Assembly (NCBI RefSeq): GCF_019037185.1
Contig: NZ_JAHHXM010000022.1
Location: 1-43,492 of the forward strand
Direction: 5' to 3'
Origin: Oceanobacillus caeni
Lineage (GTDB): Bacteria; Bacillota; Bacilli; Bacillales; Amphibacillaceae
Length of the DNA: 43,492 nucleotides
Shown here piece after piece: positions 33,624 through 43,263 of this stretch. The position numbers were made by a program, and so were the translations under genes. The first letter of the stretch is position 1, and each line of letters starts with the position of its first letter. The notes beneath the pieces were generated by a model. It did no database searches, was not told where the DNA came from, and was given only the letters and a program-made list of their open reading frames with translations.

Positions 33624-35194
33624 GAGAAACTATTCCTTACGCTTCCTGATTCTTTTGCAAGAAACTTAGAAATATTTTTAGCTTCTGGTGCAAGACTACG
33701 AGCAATATTTTGATCAAATTGCGTAGAGAAGGAGCGTTTGTTTTTCGATTGTTCAAATATCGTTAAGATTGACTGTGATGGTTTTCGTCCAAATCGGCTT
33801 CCGATGATCATGCCTATAAGCGAAACTAATAATCCAGCTAAGAAAGGATGAAGTCCTGTTACAGCCTCCAGATCCATAGAAGTCCAAATAATATTTGTCG
33901 TAGCTCCTCCAATCATCGCACATAAACATCCGATATAATTGGCTTTTTTAGAATAAACAGATGCTACATAAGGTACAAGAAAGGCATTTCCTAGTGTACC
34001 AAAAGCAAAGACAGCCAATCCAAAAATAGAAGGCGGTTCAAAAATTGCAACAACAATTCCAACAATCCCGCCACCAAGAATACACAGCCTTGACACTAGA
34101 ACGGTTGTTTTCTCTTTTGCATTTTTATTTATAAACCTTTGATAGACGTCACGTGATAGAATTGTACCTGCTTGTATTAGTAAAGAGTCACAGGTAGACA
34201 TAACGGCTGACATAACTGCTGATAAAAGGAGTGCAGCAAAAAAGCCTGGGAATAGCGTATAAGCTAATTCTGTAATGATCATTTCTGGATCACTTATTGT
34301 TGGGATCAGTAAAATACCAGCAAGTCCTAAGATGTATGGAACAAAGATAAAAAATTGATTCCAAATGGCTCCTATTAAAATAGCGCCTTTAACGGTCTTT
34401 GTACTTTGCATAGACATATGACGGACAACGACATGGGGGAGCCCCATATATCCAATTGAAAAAATTAAAATCGCACCTAACACAACTCCCCATTGGCCAT
34501 AAAAGGCTAAATCTTTACCCCAGATACTTAAATAGGTTGGGTCAATATTTCCTAAGGCTGTATTTAAACTGGTCAATCCGCCTACGTGGATGTATGCTAG
34601 AACCCCAATCCCCACAACTCCGGCTACCATGATGATACCTTGTACAAAGGCTGTATAGGCAACAGCTAAATAACCGCCTGCCACCGTATAAATAATAATC
34701 ACACTGATACCAATAATGAGGGACATTTCATATGGAAATCCCGTTAGTGTAGCCATTGCCTTTCCTGCAGCAATAAATTGTGCACAAACATATGCGAAGA
34801 GGAACACGATAGAAATAATAGATCCTACCACACGAACACTTGCATGTTCAAATCTTTTTTCTAAATACTCAATGGGTGAAAGCGCTCCCAAAAGTTCGGA
34901 CATTCTTCTCATCCGTTTACCGAGAACAGATAGATTAACAATCGATCCTCCTGCATCCCCAATCGCATACCAAACTGCGTACCAACCATATTGAAAGGCA
35001 AGTGCGGGCGCCCCCATGAACATATATCCGCTCATAGCGGTCGTCTGCATCGTCATTGCTGTAACAGCTGGTCCAAGAGATCTTCCTCCAAGTAAATACT
35101 GTTCTGAGGACTCCGATGATTTTCGCGAAAACCAAAGGCCAATCATTAACAGCGTTAGAATATAAATAATAAATATAACACCGTCCAAACTCAA
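33620..35194 (-). CDS. Sodium:solute symporter (SSS, PutP/PanF-like)
   Basis: This 524-aa transporter has 13 predicted helices and an extended C-terminal cytoplasmic tail. SSS features are SSEQYLLGGRSLGPAVTAMTMQTTAMSGYMFMGAPALAF split near residue 45, YTVAGGYLAVAYTAFVQGIIM, the GYMGLPHVVVRHMSM segment, and AVMSAVMSTCDSLLIQAGTIL (sodium-site serines). The branch including PanF and B. subtilis YodF looks closest; the solute is unknown. The TTG at 35194 follows AGGGGGAA. It lies between a 42-aa membrane protein (15 bp upstream) and the PepSY-like protein (4-bp overlap), forming a three-gene transport operon. Confidence 0.87.
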   Translation of the reverse strand: MSLDGVIFIIYILTLLMIGLWFSRKSSESSEQYLLGGRSLGPAVTAMTMQTTAMSGYMFMGAPALAFQYGWYAVWYAIGDAGGSIVNLSVLGKRMRRMSELLGALSPIEYLEKRFEHASVRVVGSIISIVFLFAYVCAQFIAAGKAMATLTGFPYEMSLIIGISVIIIYTVAGGYLAVAYTAFVQGIIMVAGVVGIGVLAYIHVGGLTSLNTALGNIDPTYLSIWGKDLAFYGQWGVVLGAILIFSIGYMGLPHVVVRHMSMQSTKTVKGAILIGAIWNQFFIFVPYILGLAGILLIPTISDPEMIITELAYTLFPGFFAALLLSAVMSAVMSTCDSLLIQAGTILSRDVYQRFINKNAKEKTTVLVSRLCILGGGIVGIVVAIFEPPSIFGLAVFAFGTLGNAFLVPYVASVYSKKANYIGCLCAMIGGATTNIIWTSMDLEAVTGLHPFLAGLLVSLIGMIIGSRFGRKPSQSILTIFEQSKNKRSFSTQFDQNIARSLAPEAKNISKFLAKESGSVRNSFS

Positions 35195-35209
35195 GACAAA
35201 TTCCCCCTA

Positions 35210-35338
35210 TCAGCTATTCCCATTTTCTTCTGCATCATCTTCACGCTTCATCTTAAAATACATGACCAAAGCTAATCCAACCCAAATAAATGGCCAAGGA
35301 AGAATGAGCCAAAATGTTTCAGCCGGCAAACCCAACAA
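35210..35338 (-). CDS. Small symporter accessory membrane protein, 42 aa
   Basis: A TTG at 35338, seven bases after a perfect AGGAGG, opens a 42-codon frame beginning MLGLPAETFWLILPWPFIWV, with one membrane helix (about 8-28) and an acidic tail KREDDAEENGNS. It ends 15 bp before the SSS gene. Small proteins of this size are conserved before SSS transporters and annotated as symporter small accessory proteins. The strict spacing, strong ribosome site and typical LPWPFIW core support a real gene. Confidence 0.8.
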   Translation of the reverse strand: MLGLPAETFWLILPWPFIWVGLALVMYFKMKREDDAEENGNS

Positions 35339-35372
35339 ACTATCACCTCCTATTTAAAAAGATGGTTTGAAT

Positions 35373-35414
35373 AATTATACTATTTAGATAACCGAGATAT
35401 AATTTACATAATGT
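35373..35414 (-). promoter_or_regulatory. Promoter region and ACATAATGT motif of the symporter operon
   Basis: On the minus strand TATAAT occurs at 35378-35373, with a weak TTATAT -35 about 17 bases upstream. ACATAATGT (35406-35414) sits directly upstream of that -35 and matches the pair found in the pucR/aminotransferase spacer, a placement suitable for an activator. Confidence 0.4.
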
Positions 35415-35744
35415 CATGAATAAGAGAGTGCTATTTTACACTTTGTTAAAAAGCGGGGCGTAGAGAGATGGTTCAGTGCCCTGATACTAGGTTGGTACTG
35501 TGAATATCCGGTGAAGAGGAAATTTAGGTTCGAAATGGTTCTATTCAATTAGTATTAAAAAGGAATGATGATGTTAAAATTATAACTAAGAGCCTTTATT
35601 AGTTTGAACGTTTTTAGTAATAGAGGGGATATTAAATATGTGTTTTAAGTACTGAATAAGCTCGGAATGTCGGATTAATGCAAATGAATGTTGAAATACT
35701 TCAAACGAAAACCGGATTAATGTAAACAAATGGTGACAGTCAAA
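35415..35744. other. Gene-free stretch
   Basis: About 330 bp lies between the symporter promoter and the chemoreceptor terminator. It is AT-rich with no convincing frame, hairpin or repeat. A short block at 35448-35520 is somewhat GC-richer but matches nothing else I could see in the window. Confidence 0.4.
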
Positions 35745-35797
35745 AAAAGTGCCTGTCCTCCAATGTGGTAAAGTATCCACATTAAGGGACAGGCATC
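35742..35797 (-). terminator. Terminator of the chemoreceptor gene
   Basis: On the minus strand ATGCCTGTCCCT ... AATGTGG pairs with CCACATT ... AGGACAGGCA, followed by TTTTTTT (reading toward lower positions). It lies about 60 bp after the receptor stop codon. Confidence 0.85.
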
Positions 35798-35858
35798 AAA
35801 ATTATATTTTAAAACATTTTATCAAAGTGGATGATTGACACCAATAATCTTAAGTTAC

Positions 35859-37859
35859 TCATTTATCGCTTAATTTAAACTTCTCAACTACCTTTTGTAA
35901 ATCTTCCGCTATTTTTGTTAGAGAGGAAGCTGAGTTTGAGATTTCCTCCATGGATGCAAGCTGTTCTTGAGTTGATGCAGAGGCATTTTGTGTCTGACCT
36001 GATATGGTCTCGCCAATGGTTGCAACGTCTTCAAATATTTGAATGAAATGTTCTGTACTAGAAGAAATTTCTTGAATTTCAGACGTAACTTGCATAATTT
36101 GTTCCGTTATTGTATCAACATATCCTGTTATCGTTGTAAATGATTCTCCTGCGTGATGCGCAACGTCAATACCTTTTTCAACTTGCACGGTAGCTGTTTC
36201 CATGGATTTCACTGTATTGCTCGTTTCTGTATGAATTTTGCCTATCATTTCTTTTATTTGGTCTGCCGATTTAGAGGATTCTTCCGCAAGTTTGCGTACT
36301 TCGTCGGCAACAACGGCAAATCCTTTTCCATGTTCTCCGGCCCTAGCGGCTTCAATCGCAGCATTTAGCGCAAGCAGGTTAGTTTGGTCGGAAATTTCTG
36401 TTATAACATCTACTATATTGCTAATTTGTCCAGATAATTCGCCTAATCCCTGGATATTATTTGACAAATCATGTGTGTTTTTCTTGATGTATTCCATTTG
36501 ATTGACAGTTGTTTCCAAGGCTTTGTTCCCTTCGTTTACAGCTGACATTGTATTTTCTGCAGTTGTAGAAACTTCATCAGAGCTTGCTGCAATTTGGCGA
36601 ATGGAACCAGCCATTTCTTCTGCCATTTGTTTACTATTTTCAATACTATTTGTCTGTTTGTCCATTTCTACTGCAACTTCTTGAATAGATGACGAAATTT
36701 GTTCGGTCGCTTGAGTATTTTGTTCAGTGCTCGCACTTAATTGTTCAGATGCTGCAGCTACATGATGAGACTTATCACGAACCTCTGTGATAACCTCATT
36801 TAGATTTTCCCTCATACGATTAAAGGATTCAGATAATGTCCCTATTTCATCATTTGTATTAATTTCAACACCAACACTTAAATCTCTTTGACTCATTTTC
36901 TCACTTACGTCAACCAATTGATGAATTGGTTTAGTAATGGAGCGAATGATGAACAGGATAGTGACTCCTCCGAGGATAAGTGCAATAAATAGAATAGCAA
37001 GGGTAGAATGCAAAATTGGTTTAACGGCTTCGTTCACCTCGGATTGATACATGGTTCCACCAATCTTCCATCCGGTAATGTCATTCGTTGCAAATGCTAA
37101 TTTTTTTTCACCTTCGTATTTGTAATCAAACGTTCCAGAGTCCGTGTCGTATAGTTTGTCATAAAAATCTTCCTTCGCCTCACTGCCGGCTTCATTGGTT
37201 GGATGACTAATAAAATGTTCCGTTTTATCTAACACAAACAAATAGCCTTCTTCTCCAAGTTGTACGGAACTAATGATATCTGTAAGGCTCCCTAGTTTTA
37301 AGTTAACCGCAACTACACCGTGATTATCTTCAGTTGCCTTTGCTAATGTAACTACTACTTCATTGGACGATTGTGAGACATATGGATCGGTAATAATGAC
37401 ATTACCTTTATTATCCATTGCCTCCTGATACCAAGGTCGTTCACGTGGATCATAGTCTGGTGGGTTTTGAAATGAAGTCGGTGAATTCATGAAATCCCCT
37501 GTCTCCGTACCCACATAGGTTTGCTCGATCACATTTTCTTTGGCTTTTTGAATCGTATCTAAAATTTCCCTCGTTTTAGCATCTTTATCTTTTTTGATAT
37601 TTTTTGCATCAATGGAATTAGACAAATAATCAACATTTTCCATTTGTGCAATAATGAATTGATCAATGGTTTGATTAACAATGTTTACATTTTCTTGGGC
37701 TGTATCAATTATTCTTTGGTCCGTATTGGATTTTGAAGTTACATATGAACCAAAGCCAATACACATACTTGGTATTAATAAAATTGCTAAAAATGATATG
37801 ATTAATTTTTTTCTTAGGCTTAGTGAAATTTTCGCCTTATTCTTTTTGTCTCTTTTCAA
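35859..37859 (-). CDS. Methyl-accepting chemotaxis protein with Cache sensor
   Basis: This is a transmembrane chemoreceptor of about 666 aa. A first helix (about 18-38) precedes an extracellular double-Cache sensing domain (about 50-280) with [17 protein letters not shown] and the small-molecule binding pattern [20 protein letters not shown] second helix (about 285-305) is followed by a HAMP domain ([21 protein letters not shown]) and the signalling coiled coil. The tip carries the invariant [21 protein letters not shown] and [16 protein letters not shown] sequences that contact CheA and CheW. Cache domains of this type often bind amino acids or organic acids. The TTG at 37859 is eight bases from GGAGG; ATG 37883 has only a weak site. 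A sigma-D-like promoter lies upstream. Confidence 0.9.
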   Translation of the reverse strand: MKRDKKNKAKISLSLRKKLIISFLAILLIPSMCIGFGSYVTSKSNTDQRIIDTAQENVNIVNQTIDQFIIAQMENVDYLSNSIDAKNIKKDKDAKTREILDTIQKAKENVIEQTYVGTETGDFMNSPTSFQNPPDYDPRERPWYQEAMDNKGNVIITDPYVSQSSNEVVVTLAKATEDNHGVVAVNLKLGSLTDIISSVQLGEEGYLFVLDKTEHFISHPTNEAGSEAKEDFYDKLYDTDSGTFDYKYEGEKKLAFATNDITGWKIGGTMYQSEVNEAVKPILHSTLAILFIALILGGVTILFIIRSITKPIHQLVDVSEKMSQRDLSVGVEINTNDEIGTLSESFNRMRENLNEVITEVRDKSHHVAAASEQLSASTEQNTQATEQISSSIQEVAVEMDKQTNSIENSKQMAEEMAGSIRQIAASSDEVSTTAENTMSAVNEGNKALETTVNQMEYIKKNTHDLSNNIQGLGELSGQISNIVDVITEISDQTNLLALNAAIEAARAGEHGKGFAVVADEVRKLAEESSKSADQIKEMIGKIHTETSNTVKSMETATVQVEKGIDVAHHAGESFTTITGYVDTITEQIMQVTSEIQEISSSTEHFIQIFEDVATIGETISGQTQNASASTQEQLASMEEISNSASSLTKIAEDLQKVVEKFKLSDK

Positions 37860-37921
37860 ATCTCTTTCCTCCAATCTCTTCATTTCAGGTCTTTTTACCT
37901 AGATTTTTACTTACTTATATT

Positions 37922-37948
37922 GTATCGACAAAGAATCCTAGGTTCTTA
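37922..37948 (-). promoter_or_regulatory. Candidate sigma-D (motility) promoter of the chemoreceptor
   Basis: On the minus strand TAAG, exactly 15 bases and GTCGATAC resemble the sigma-D consensus TAAA-N15-GCCGATAT (3 of 4 and 6 of 8 matches). It ends about 60 bp before the TTG start, and chemoreceptor genes are typical sigma-D targets. Confidence 0.55.
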
Positions 37949-38053
37949 AGGAAAAAGTAAAATACAGTTAATTCCATTTATTAAGAAATTAGAGAAAATG
38001 GTAGGTGAAGGTAATGTACCTACGATTATTTTTACTTGCCCAAAAAATGGTAC

Positions 38054-38082
38054 TTGATTAATTCACTAGACACAGGTATAGT
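38054..38082 (+). promoter_or_regulatory. Promoter of the T-box transcript
   Basis: TTGATT (38054-38059), a 17-bp spacer and TATAGT (38077-38082) give a good housekeeping promoter with transcript start near 38089, ahead of the T-box. Confidence 0.65.
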
Positions 38083-38088
38083 AATAGA

Positions 38089-38338
38089 CAAATAATTTAT
38101 TGCATAAAAGCGTTCATGTATAAAAGTTAATATGACACCCATACAACGGACAAAAGTAATTCTATTGGATGCAGCAGGAAGAGACTGAATGGATGCTGGA
38201 AATTCAGGCAGCAGTAGAAATGAAATACACCGTGAAAAGAATGGGAAATAAGAGTGAATGACATAGATCATTAACTAGGGTGGTACCGCGGAGAGCATCT
38301 TCGTCCCTAATATTGGGATGAGAATGCTTTTTTTATTT
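38089..38338 (+). ncRNA. T-box riboswitch, probably tyrosine-specific
   Basis: The diagnostic T-box AGGGTGGTACCGCG is at 38277-38290 and is followed by a terminator (AGCAT ... CGTCCC / GGGATG ... ATGCT and seven T, 38294-38334). Stem I can be folded: ACGG (38146-38149) pairs with CCGT (38230-38233), AGTA (38155-38158) supplies the 5' side of the specifier loop, and GAAATACA (38222-38229) the 3' side. The codon there reads TAC, for tyrosine. Uncharged tRNA-Tyr would therefore switch on the transporter. The class is certain; the specifier is my reading of the fold. Confidence 0.9.
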
Positions 38339-38362
38339 TATACATTATAGGGGGAAGGACAC

Positions 38363-39748
38363 ATGTTTACAACGAAGAGAGCATATTCACCAACCATTGG
38401 AGAGGCTTTGATCCTTCTTCTAATTATAGTAGGGTTGGTTAGTATAAGCATCATCAAATTTTCAGCACCTCCACATATTCCAATTTTATTATCTATTTTT
38501 CTACTAATCCTATACGGTTTAGTGAAAAGAGTACCGTTTCATTTGTTGGAGGAAGGAATGGTGAATGGTGCTAAATCAGGTTTACCAGCAATTTTTATCT
38601 TTTTTCTAATAGGTTTGTTAATTGCTACATGGATGATTGGTGGGACCATACCAACACTTATCTATATGGGCTTCGAATTGGTTACTCCCCATTTTTTCTA
38701 CGTGATTGTTTTTGTAGTCACAGCTATTGTGGGGATGGTAGTTGGAAGTTCGTTAACGACTTCCGCCACATTAGGAGTAGCTTTTATCGGGATCGCAACA
38801 GCGCTAGATATCTCTTTAGCGGTAACAGCGGGCGCAATTGTATCAGGAGCCTTTTTTGGAGATAAAATGTCTCCACTTTCCGATACAACGAATATTGCAT
38901 CAAGTGTATTAAAGGTAGATTTATTTGAACACATTCGAAATATGGCTTGGACAACCATCCCGGCTTTTTTGATAAGTCTTATCATTTATGCGTTTATTTC
39001 TCCTAATGTAACAACCGTTCACTTTGATAGGTTAGCATCTATTCAAGCTGGTTTATTAGAAACTAACTTAGTTCATTGGTATAGCTTAATACCGGTCGTG
39101 ATTCTTATTATTTTTGCTTTGAAAAAAGTTTCAGCCTTTATTACGTTAGCCTTTATTTCTATTTTTTCTATTTTCCTATCACTATTTCATCACATACCAT
39201 CTGGTAAGGAATTATTTCAAATACTTTTTGATGGTTATGTATCCACGACCGGAAATGAAGCAATTGATAGTTTGTTAACTCGTGGTGGAATTAATAGTAT
39301 GATGTTCACCGTTGCCCTTGTCATCCTAGCTTTAAGTATGGGGGGACTACTTTTTACTTTAGGCATCATTCCAGTAGTACTAGAATCTGTAGGGAAATTA
39401 TTGAATAGCGCTGGTTCTGTTATTTTTGCTACTGCATGTACTGCAATTGGGGTTAATGTATTTATCGGAGAACAATATTTATCCATCCTTTTACCAGGAG
39501 AAGCATTTCAGTCTAATTTTAAAAAGGTAGGACTTACTAATAAAAACTTATCAAGGGTGTTAGAGGATGCAGGTACGGTTGTGAATCCTCTTGTTCCATG
39601 GAGTGTATGTGGAGTATTTTTATCGAATGTTCTCGGAGTACCCACACTTGAATATTTACCTTTGGCGTTTTTCTGTTTACTATCCCCGGTACTAACCATC
39701 TTATTTGGATTCACTGGTAAAACATTAACGTATGCAAAAAGTGAATAA
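38363..39748 (+). CDS. nhaC: NhaC-family transporter, probable tyrosine-linked antiporter
   Basis: This 461-aa protein has about 12 helices and belongs to the NhaC ion-transporter family. The family regions VVGSSLTTSATLGVAFIGIATALDI, GAFFGDKMSPLSDTTNIAS (about 165-184) and the late EDAGTVVNPLVPWSVCG are all present. NhaC members exchange Na+ for H+ or carry a metabolite. Control by a tyrosine-type T-box strongly suggests amino acid uptake, as proposed for YheL-type NhaC proteins. The ATG at 38363 follows AGGGGGAAGG. A terminator lies 15 bp behind the stop. Confidence 0.87.
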   Translation: MFTTKRAYSPTIGEALILLLIIVGLVSISIIKFSAPPHIPILLSIFLLILYGLVKRVPFHLLEEGMVNGAKSGLPAIFIFFLIGLLIATWMIGGTIPTLIYMGFELVTPHFFYVIVFVVTAIVGMVVGSSLTTSATLGVAFIGIATALDISLAVTAGAIVSGAFFGDKMSPLSDTTNIASSVLKVDLFEHIRNMAWTTIPAFLISLIIYAFISPNVTTVHFDRLASIQAGLLETNLVHWYSLIPVVILIIFALKKVSAFITLAFISIFSIFLSLFHHIPSGKELFQILFDGYVSTTGNEAIDSLLTRGGINSMMFTVALVILALSMGGLLFTLGIIPVVLESVGKLLNSAGSVIFATACTAIGVNVFIGEQYLSILLPGEAFQSNFKKVGLTNKNLSRVLEDAGTVVNPLVPWSVCGVFLSNVLGVPTLEYLPLAFFCLLSPVLTILFGFTGKTLTYAKSE

Positions 39749-39759
39749 TGGATTTTAAT

Positions 39760-39796
39760 TGGAGGAGTTGACTAGATGGGTTAACTCCTCTTTTGG
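39760..39796 (+). terminator. Terminator of the NhaC gene
   Basis: GGAGGAGTT and AACTCCTC pair around a short loop and are followed by TTTT. Confidence 0.8.
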
Positions 39797-40148
39797 CAGC
39801 GGGTATTTTTTACCCACTTATTCCGGTTGTAGATATTACCCCTTATCAAACAAGCCAATGTAAATTACATAGCATTTGTCGTGTTGATTGTCAAAGAGAC
39901 AAGTAAAAGTAACCGTCCTGGTCTCTAAAGGATAGAATGGTTACATTTAGGTATGCCGATAATCGTGCAAAGATTGATTAGAACGGATCCTACTTTTGTG
40001 AATTAGAATATATTTTTTCTTAAAAAGTTTGATGTTTAAGAATAATGAATAATCATGATACACTTTACAATTGAATTGCCTTCATTTTTATAGATATGTT
40101 GTTTATTACCATCAAATATAATTATAAAATTAAAAAGGAAGTGAACTT
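39797..40148. other. Gene-free spacer before azlC
   Basis: About 350 bp without a plausible gene. It contains an imperfect hairpin (GTAACC at 39908-39913 with GGTTAC at 39938-39943) and AT-rich sequence near 40010-40075 likely to hold the azlC promoter. No operator could be assigned. Confidence 0.4.
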
Positions 40149-40856
40149 ATGGATAAACACATAAATGCGTTACGAACAGCATTTCCCTATACTATTCCGA
40201 TTCTGGCAGGATTTAGTTTTATAGGGATCGCCTATGGTATGTATGTTCATGCTCTGGGTTTTGAGCCTATTTATACTTTTATAATGAGCTTTTTTATCTT
40301 CGCAGGCTCAATGGAATTTGTAGCTGCTACGTTATTGCTTGGAGAATTTAATCCTATTTATGTTTTATTTTTAACGTTAATGCTAAACGGAAGGCACTTA
40401 TTTTATGGTATTTCGATGTTAGAGAGATTTAAGGGAACCGGAAAAAAGAAATTTTATCTCATATATGGTATGTGTGATGAATCGTTTGTGATAAATAGTA
40501 CTGCAACGATTCCTTCCAATGTGGACAGAGGTTGGTTTATGTTTTATGTCACGCTATTAAATATGTTTTATTGGGTCAGTGGAGCGATGATAGGAAGTTT
40601 TATAGCTTCTATTGTTAGCTTTGATACGAAAGGTTTAGACTTTGTTATGACTGCACTGTTCGTTGTGATTTTTTTAGATCAATGGATGAGAGAAGATAAA
40701 CATTACAGTTCATTAATAGGAATTGGAGTTTCGGTGTTAGCACTCATCATATTTGGCCCAGAATATTTTACTATTCCTGCGATGATAATCATGTTAGTGA
40801 TTTTAACGCCTTTACGAGGTCATATTGAAAATAAAAAGGTGGTGAATGAAAGGTGA
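40149..40856 (+). CDS. azlC: Branched-chain amino acid exporter large subunit AzlC
   Basis: This 235-aa protein has seven to eight predicted helices. The family start [32 protein letters not shown], the [11 protein letters not shown] motif and [22 protein letters not shown] are all typical of AzlC. With AzlD it forms an exporter of branched-chain amino acids; loss of control gives azaleucine resistance in B. subtilis. The ATG at 40149 follows AAAAGGAAGTG. The gene overlaps azlD by four bases (GTGA). Confidence 0.92.
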   Translation: MDKHINALRTAFPYTIPILAGFSFIGIAYGMYVHALGFEPIYTFIMSFFIFAGSMEFVAATLLLGEFNPIYVLFLTLMLNGRHLFYGISMLERFKGTGKKKFYLIYGMCDESFVINSTATIPSNVDRGWFMFYVTLLNMFYWVSGAMIGSFIASIVSFDTKGLDFVMTALFVVIFLDQWMREDKHYSSLIGIGVSVLALIIFGPEYFTIPAMIIMLVILTPLRGHIENKKVVNER

Positions 40857-41182
40857 CTTTTACACAAGAAATGATAACGATTGGTACAGTTGTTTTGGGA
40901 ACAGTGATTACAAGGTTTTTACCTTTCATAATTTTCTCAGCAGATAAGCCTACACCACCCTATATTCAATTTTTAGGTAATGCTTTACCGCCTGCTGTAT
41001 TTGGTTTACTCGTTATTTATTCATTAAGAGATATTTCTTTTTTATCTGGCAGTCATGGGATACCAGAATTAATTTCAATAGGTTTAATCATAATAGTACA
41101 TTATTGGAAGAAAAATATGTTTCTTTCAATAGCAAGTGGGACAATATGTTATATGTTAATAATACAATTCATATCCTTTTGA
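40853..41182 (+). CDS. azlD: Branched-chain amino acid exporter small subunit AzlD
   Basis: This 109-aa protein has four predicted helices. The AzlD signature [11 protein letters not shown] (about 20-30) and [21 protein letters not shown] (about 44-64) are conserved. The GTG start at 40853 overlaps the azlC stop, so the pair is translationally coupled. Length is normal. No obvious terminator follows; a short frame at 41189-41286 after it has no ribosome site and is not called. Confidence 0.9.
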   Translation: MTFTQEMITIGTVVLGTVITRFLPFIIFSADKPTPPYIQFLGNALPPAVFGLLVIYSLRDISFLSGSHGIPELISIGLIIIVHYWKKNMFLSIASGTICYMLIIQFISF

Positions 41183-41386
41183 TAATAAGCATGATGCCTA
41201 TTAGGATAACAGGATATATAAGAGCCGCTTTGGAGGAAATGTTAGATTCATTAAAAATTTTTATGGATAGAGTCGAAGGAAATTGATTATTTTTAGATAG
41301 AGTTATAAAGACTTCCACTATAATGCTAAACCCTTTAATCATTAAAAAGCCCCGTGATACATAAAGTAGTCTCAGGGGGGATGCCT

Positions 41387-42041
41387 ATGTCGGGAAGAAT
41401 ATGGGTGGGGTTGTTTTTTCTTATATTTGGTTTTGGTTTTTTTGCATCAGTCTGACATCATTGACATGTCGCAAGTCTTGTCTACTTGGTGGCCACTCAT
41501 ACTCATTATTATTGGTATTATTCAGCTAATCAATCGTACACTTTCTTCTACAGTGTCAGGTTTCCTATTTTTATTGGTTGGGGTCTTATTTTTTATAAAT
41601 CAATGGTTCGACCTGCATTTAATTTTTTATTTGTGGCCGCTTATTTTCATTTTCATTGGTTTCGTTATCATTCTTACCCGGGCTAAAAGTGGAAAAACTA
41701 AACATACGAGCGATAAATTAAACACATTCTTGTTATTTTCAGGTGCGGAGATTAAAAGTCAATCGGAAAATTTTCAAGGTGGTAGTGTTGTGACGATAAT
41801 GGGCGGTGCGGAAATTGACCTCCGTGATGCAATCATTGCAGAGGGAGCTATGCTTGACTTCACTTCTATCTTGGGAGGGATAAGTATTATCGTTCCAGAA
41901 AATGTTCAGGTTGAAATATCCGGTATCCCCATTTTAGGTGGCTGGGAAGATAGTACAAGAAAACATGGAGAAAGTGAAGAAGTTGTTGTATTAAAACTTA
42001 ACTGTCTTACGATTCTAGGTGGAGTGGAAATTAGGAATTAA
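41387..42041 (+). pseudogene. LiaF-like membrane protein gene with a frameshift
   Basis: ATG 41387, six bases after AGGGGGG, starts MSGRIWVGLFFLIFGFGFF and then meets a stop (41453-41455). The next frame continues LHQSDIIDMSQVLSTWWPLI to 42041. Removing one T from the seven-T run at 41437-41443 restores a single ~217-aa protein with four membrane helices and a C-terminal LiaF-type beta domain (FSGAEIKSQ, TIMGGAEIDLRDA, TSILGGISIIVPENV). LiaF-like proteins act in cell-envelope stress sensing with LiaRS, absent here. The shift could be a true mutation, phase variation or a sequencing error. The later ATG at 41427 would give a protein without its first helix. Confidence 0.8.
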
Positions 42042-42144
42042 GGAACTATGCATTAGAATAGAAGGAACATAATCTCTCACATGCAGATATAGCGTGATGA
42101 GGGATATTTGATTTGAGAGGAAGCCATTAATAAAATGAGATTAA

Positions 42145-42174
42145 TTGTTATTTATTAGAATATTTTAGTATAAT
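42145..42174 (+). promoter_or_regulatory. Promoter of the Rpn-type nuclease gene
   Basis: TTGTTA (42145-42150), 18 bp and a perfect TATAAT (42169-42174) lie about 60 bp before the start codon. Confidence 0.6.
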
Positions 42175-42234
42175 ATACCTAGTTCACACATCACTGTATT
42201 ATTCCTCATTACATCCCCTAGGAGGCCTCTACTC

Positions 42235-43164
42235 ATGACTCAAATTACATTAATACGTGAAGAAAATACAAAATACACCCATCATGATCAATTGGCAAAA
42301 GAATTGATCTACAACTTTTTTGAGGAATTTCTTGAAGCATTCTTTCCAGAAGTCCATGAAAGTGTGGATTTTTCAGAAATCCGTCCATTATCAGAGGAAG
42401 TTTACACGGATATTCTTCAAGGAAGAAATAGAAAGCTGGATATTGTGATTGAAACTAAATTAAAGGGAGAAGAAACGATTCTTATTATCCATGTTGAACC
42501 CCAAAGTTACGTTGAAAATGATTTTCATGAGCGTATGTATCACTATTTCAGTCTGTTGTATAATAAGTATCAGAAGCCAATATTACCAATTGCTGTTTTT
42601 AGCTATAATGAAAAAAGAAATGAACAGGATGAATTTTCTATAAGCTTTCCTTTTTTTCATGTATTGACATTTAATTTTTTAACACTGGAATTAAGGAAAA
42701 AGAATTGGCGCGAATATATTGAATCAGATAACCCTGTTGCAGCAGCATTGTTAAGTAAAATGGGTTATACGGAAAGAGAAAAGATAGAAGTTAAATTGGA
42801 ATTTTTAAAAATGTTAGTCCGAATGAAACTTAATCCAGCAAAACAAAGGTTTATTACTGGATTCTTTGATGTATATTTAACCCTAAATGATCAAGAGGAG
42901 GAGCAATTAATGGAAGAAATTAAAGAATTGGATAATGCAGAGGAAATTTTTGAACTATCAAATTCCTGGGAAAGAAAAGGTATGGAGAAGGGGATAGAAA
43001 AAGGTATTGAAAAAGGTATTGAAAAAGGTATTGAAAAAGGAAAAATGGAAGAGCGTCAGAACATTGCTAAAGAATTATTAAAACAAGGATCACCGGTTGA
43101 ATTTGTAGCAAAGGTTACGCATTTATCTAAGGAAGAAGTAGAAGAATTAAAGGGAAAATTGTAA
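42235..43164 (+). CDS. Rpn-family recombination-promoting nuclease
   Basis: This 309-aa protein belongs to the Rpn/YhgA-like PD-(D/E)XK nuclease group once labelled putative transposase. The nuclease core is in the first ~150 residues: FFEEFLEAFFPE, then RKLDIVIETKLKG and IIHVEPQ supply the D-x(n)-ExK-type acidic/lysine pattern. The C-terminus has a helical stretch and five GIEK-type tetrapeptides (GMEKGIEKGIEKGIEKGIEK) encoded by 12-bp repeats, then EERQNIAKELLKQG. In E. coli such proteins promote RecA-independent recombination; copies often duplicate and vary. The ATG at 42235 follows TAGGAGG. A near-identical partial copy lies just downstream. Confidence 0.85.
   Translation: MTQITLIREENTKYTHHDQLAKELIYNFFEEFLEAFFPEVHESVDFSEIRPLSEEVYTDILQGRNRKLDIVIETKLKGEETILIIHVEPQSYVENDFHERMYHYFSLLYNKYQKPILPIAVFSYNEKRNEQDEFSISFPFFHVLTFNFLTLELRKKNWREYIESDNPVAAALLSKMGYTEREKIEVKLEFLKMLVRMKLNPAKQRFITGFFDVYLTLNDQEEEQLMEEIKELDNAEEIFELSNSWERKGMEKGIEKGIEKGIEKGIEKGKMEERQNIAKELLKQGSPVEFVAKVTHLSKEEVEELKGKL
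42984..43040 (+). repeat. 12-bp tandem repeats inside the Rpn-type gene
   Basis: Five units of the type GGTATTGAAAAA encode GMEK/GIEK. The downstream partial copy has only two units, so unit number changes by slippage or recombination without altering the frame. Confidence 0.8.
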
Positions 43165-43263
43165 CTTTAAGTATGATAGTCTTTCGGGGTTCCGGAAAAG
43201 TGAAATAAGGTACTGGTCGAACAACAAAAGGAAATTAGGTGTCTAATCATAAAAATCCAGATT

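Noticed and set aside
41189-41286. Small protein after azlD
   Set aside because: The frame has no ribosome site and no recognisable content, and most of the longer frame is azlD read in another phase.
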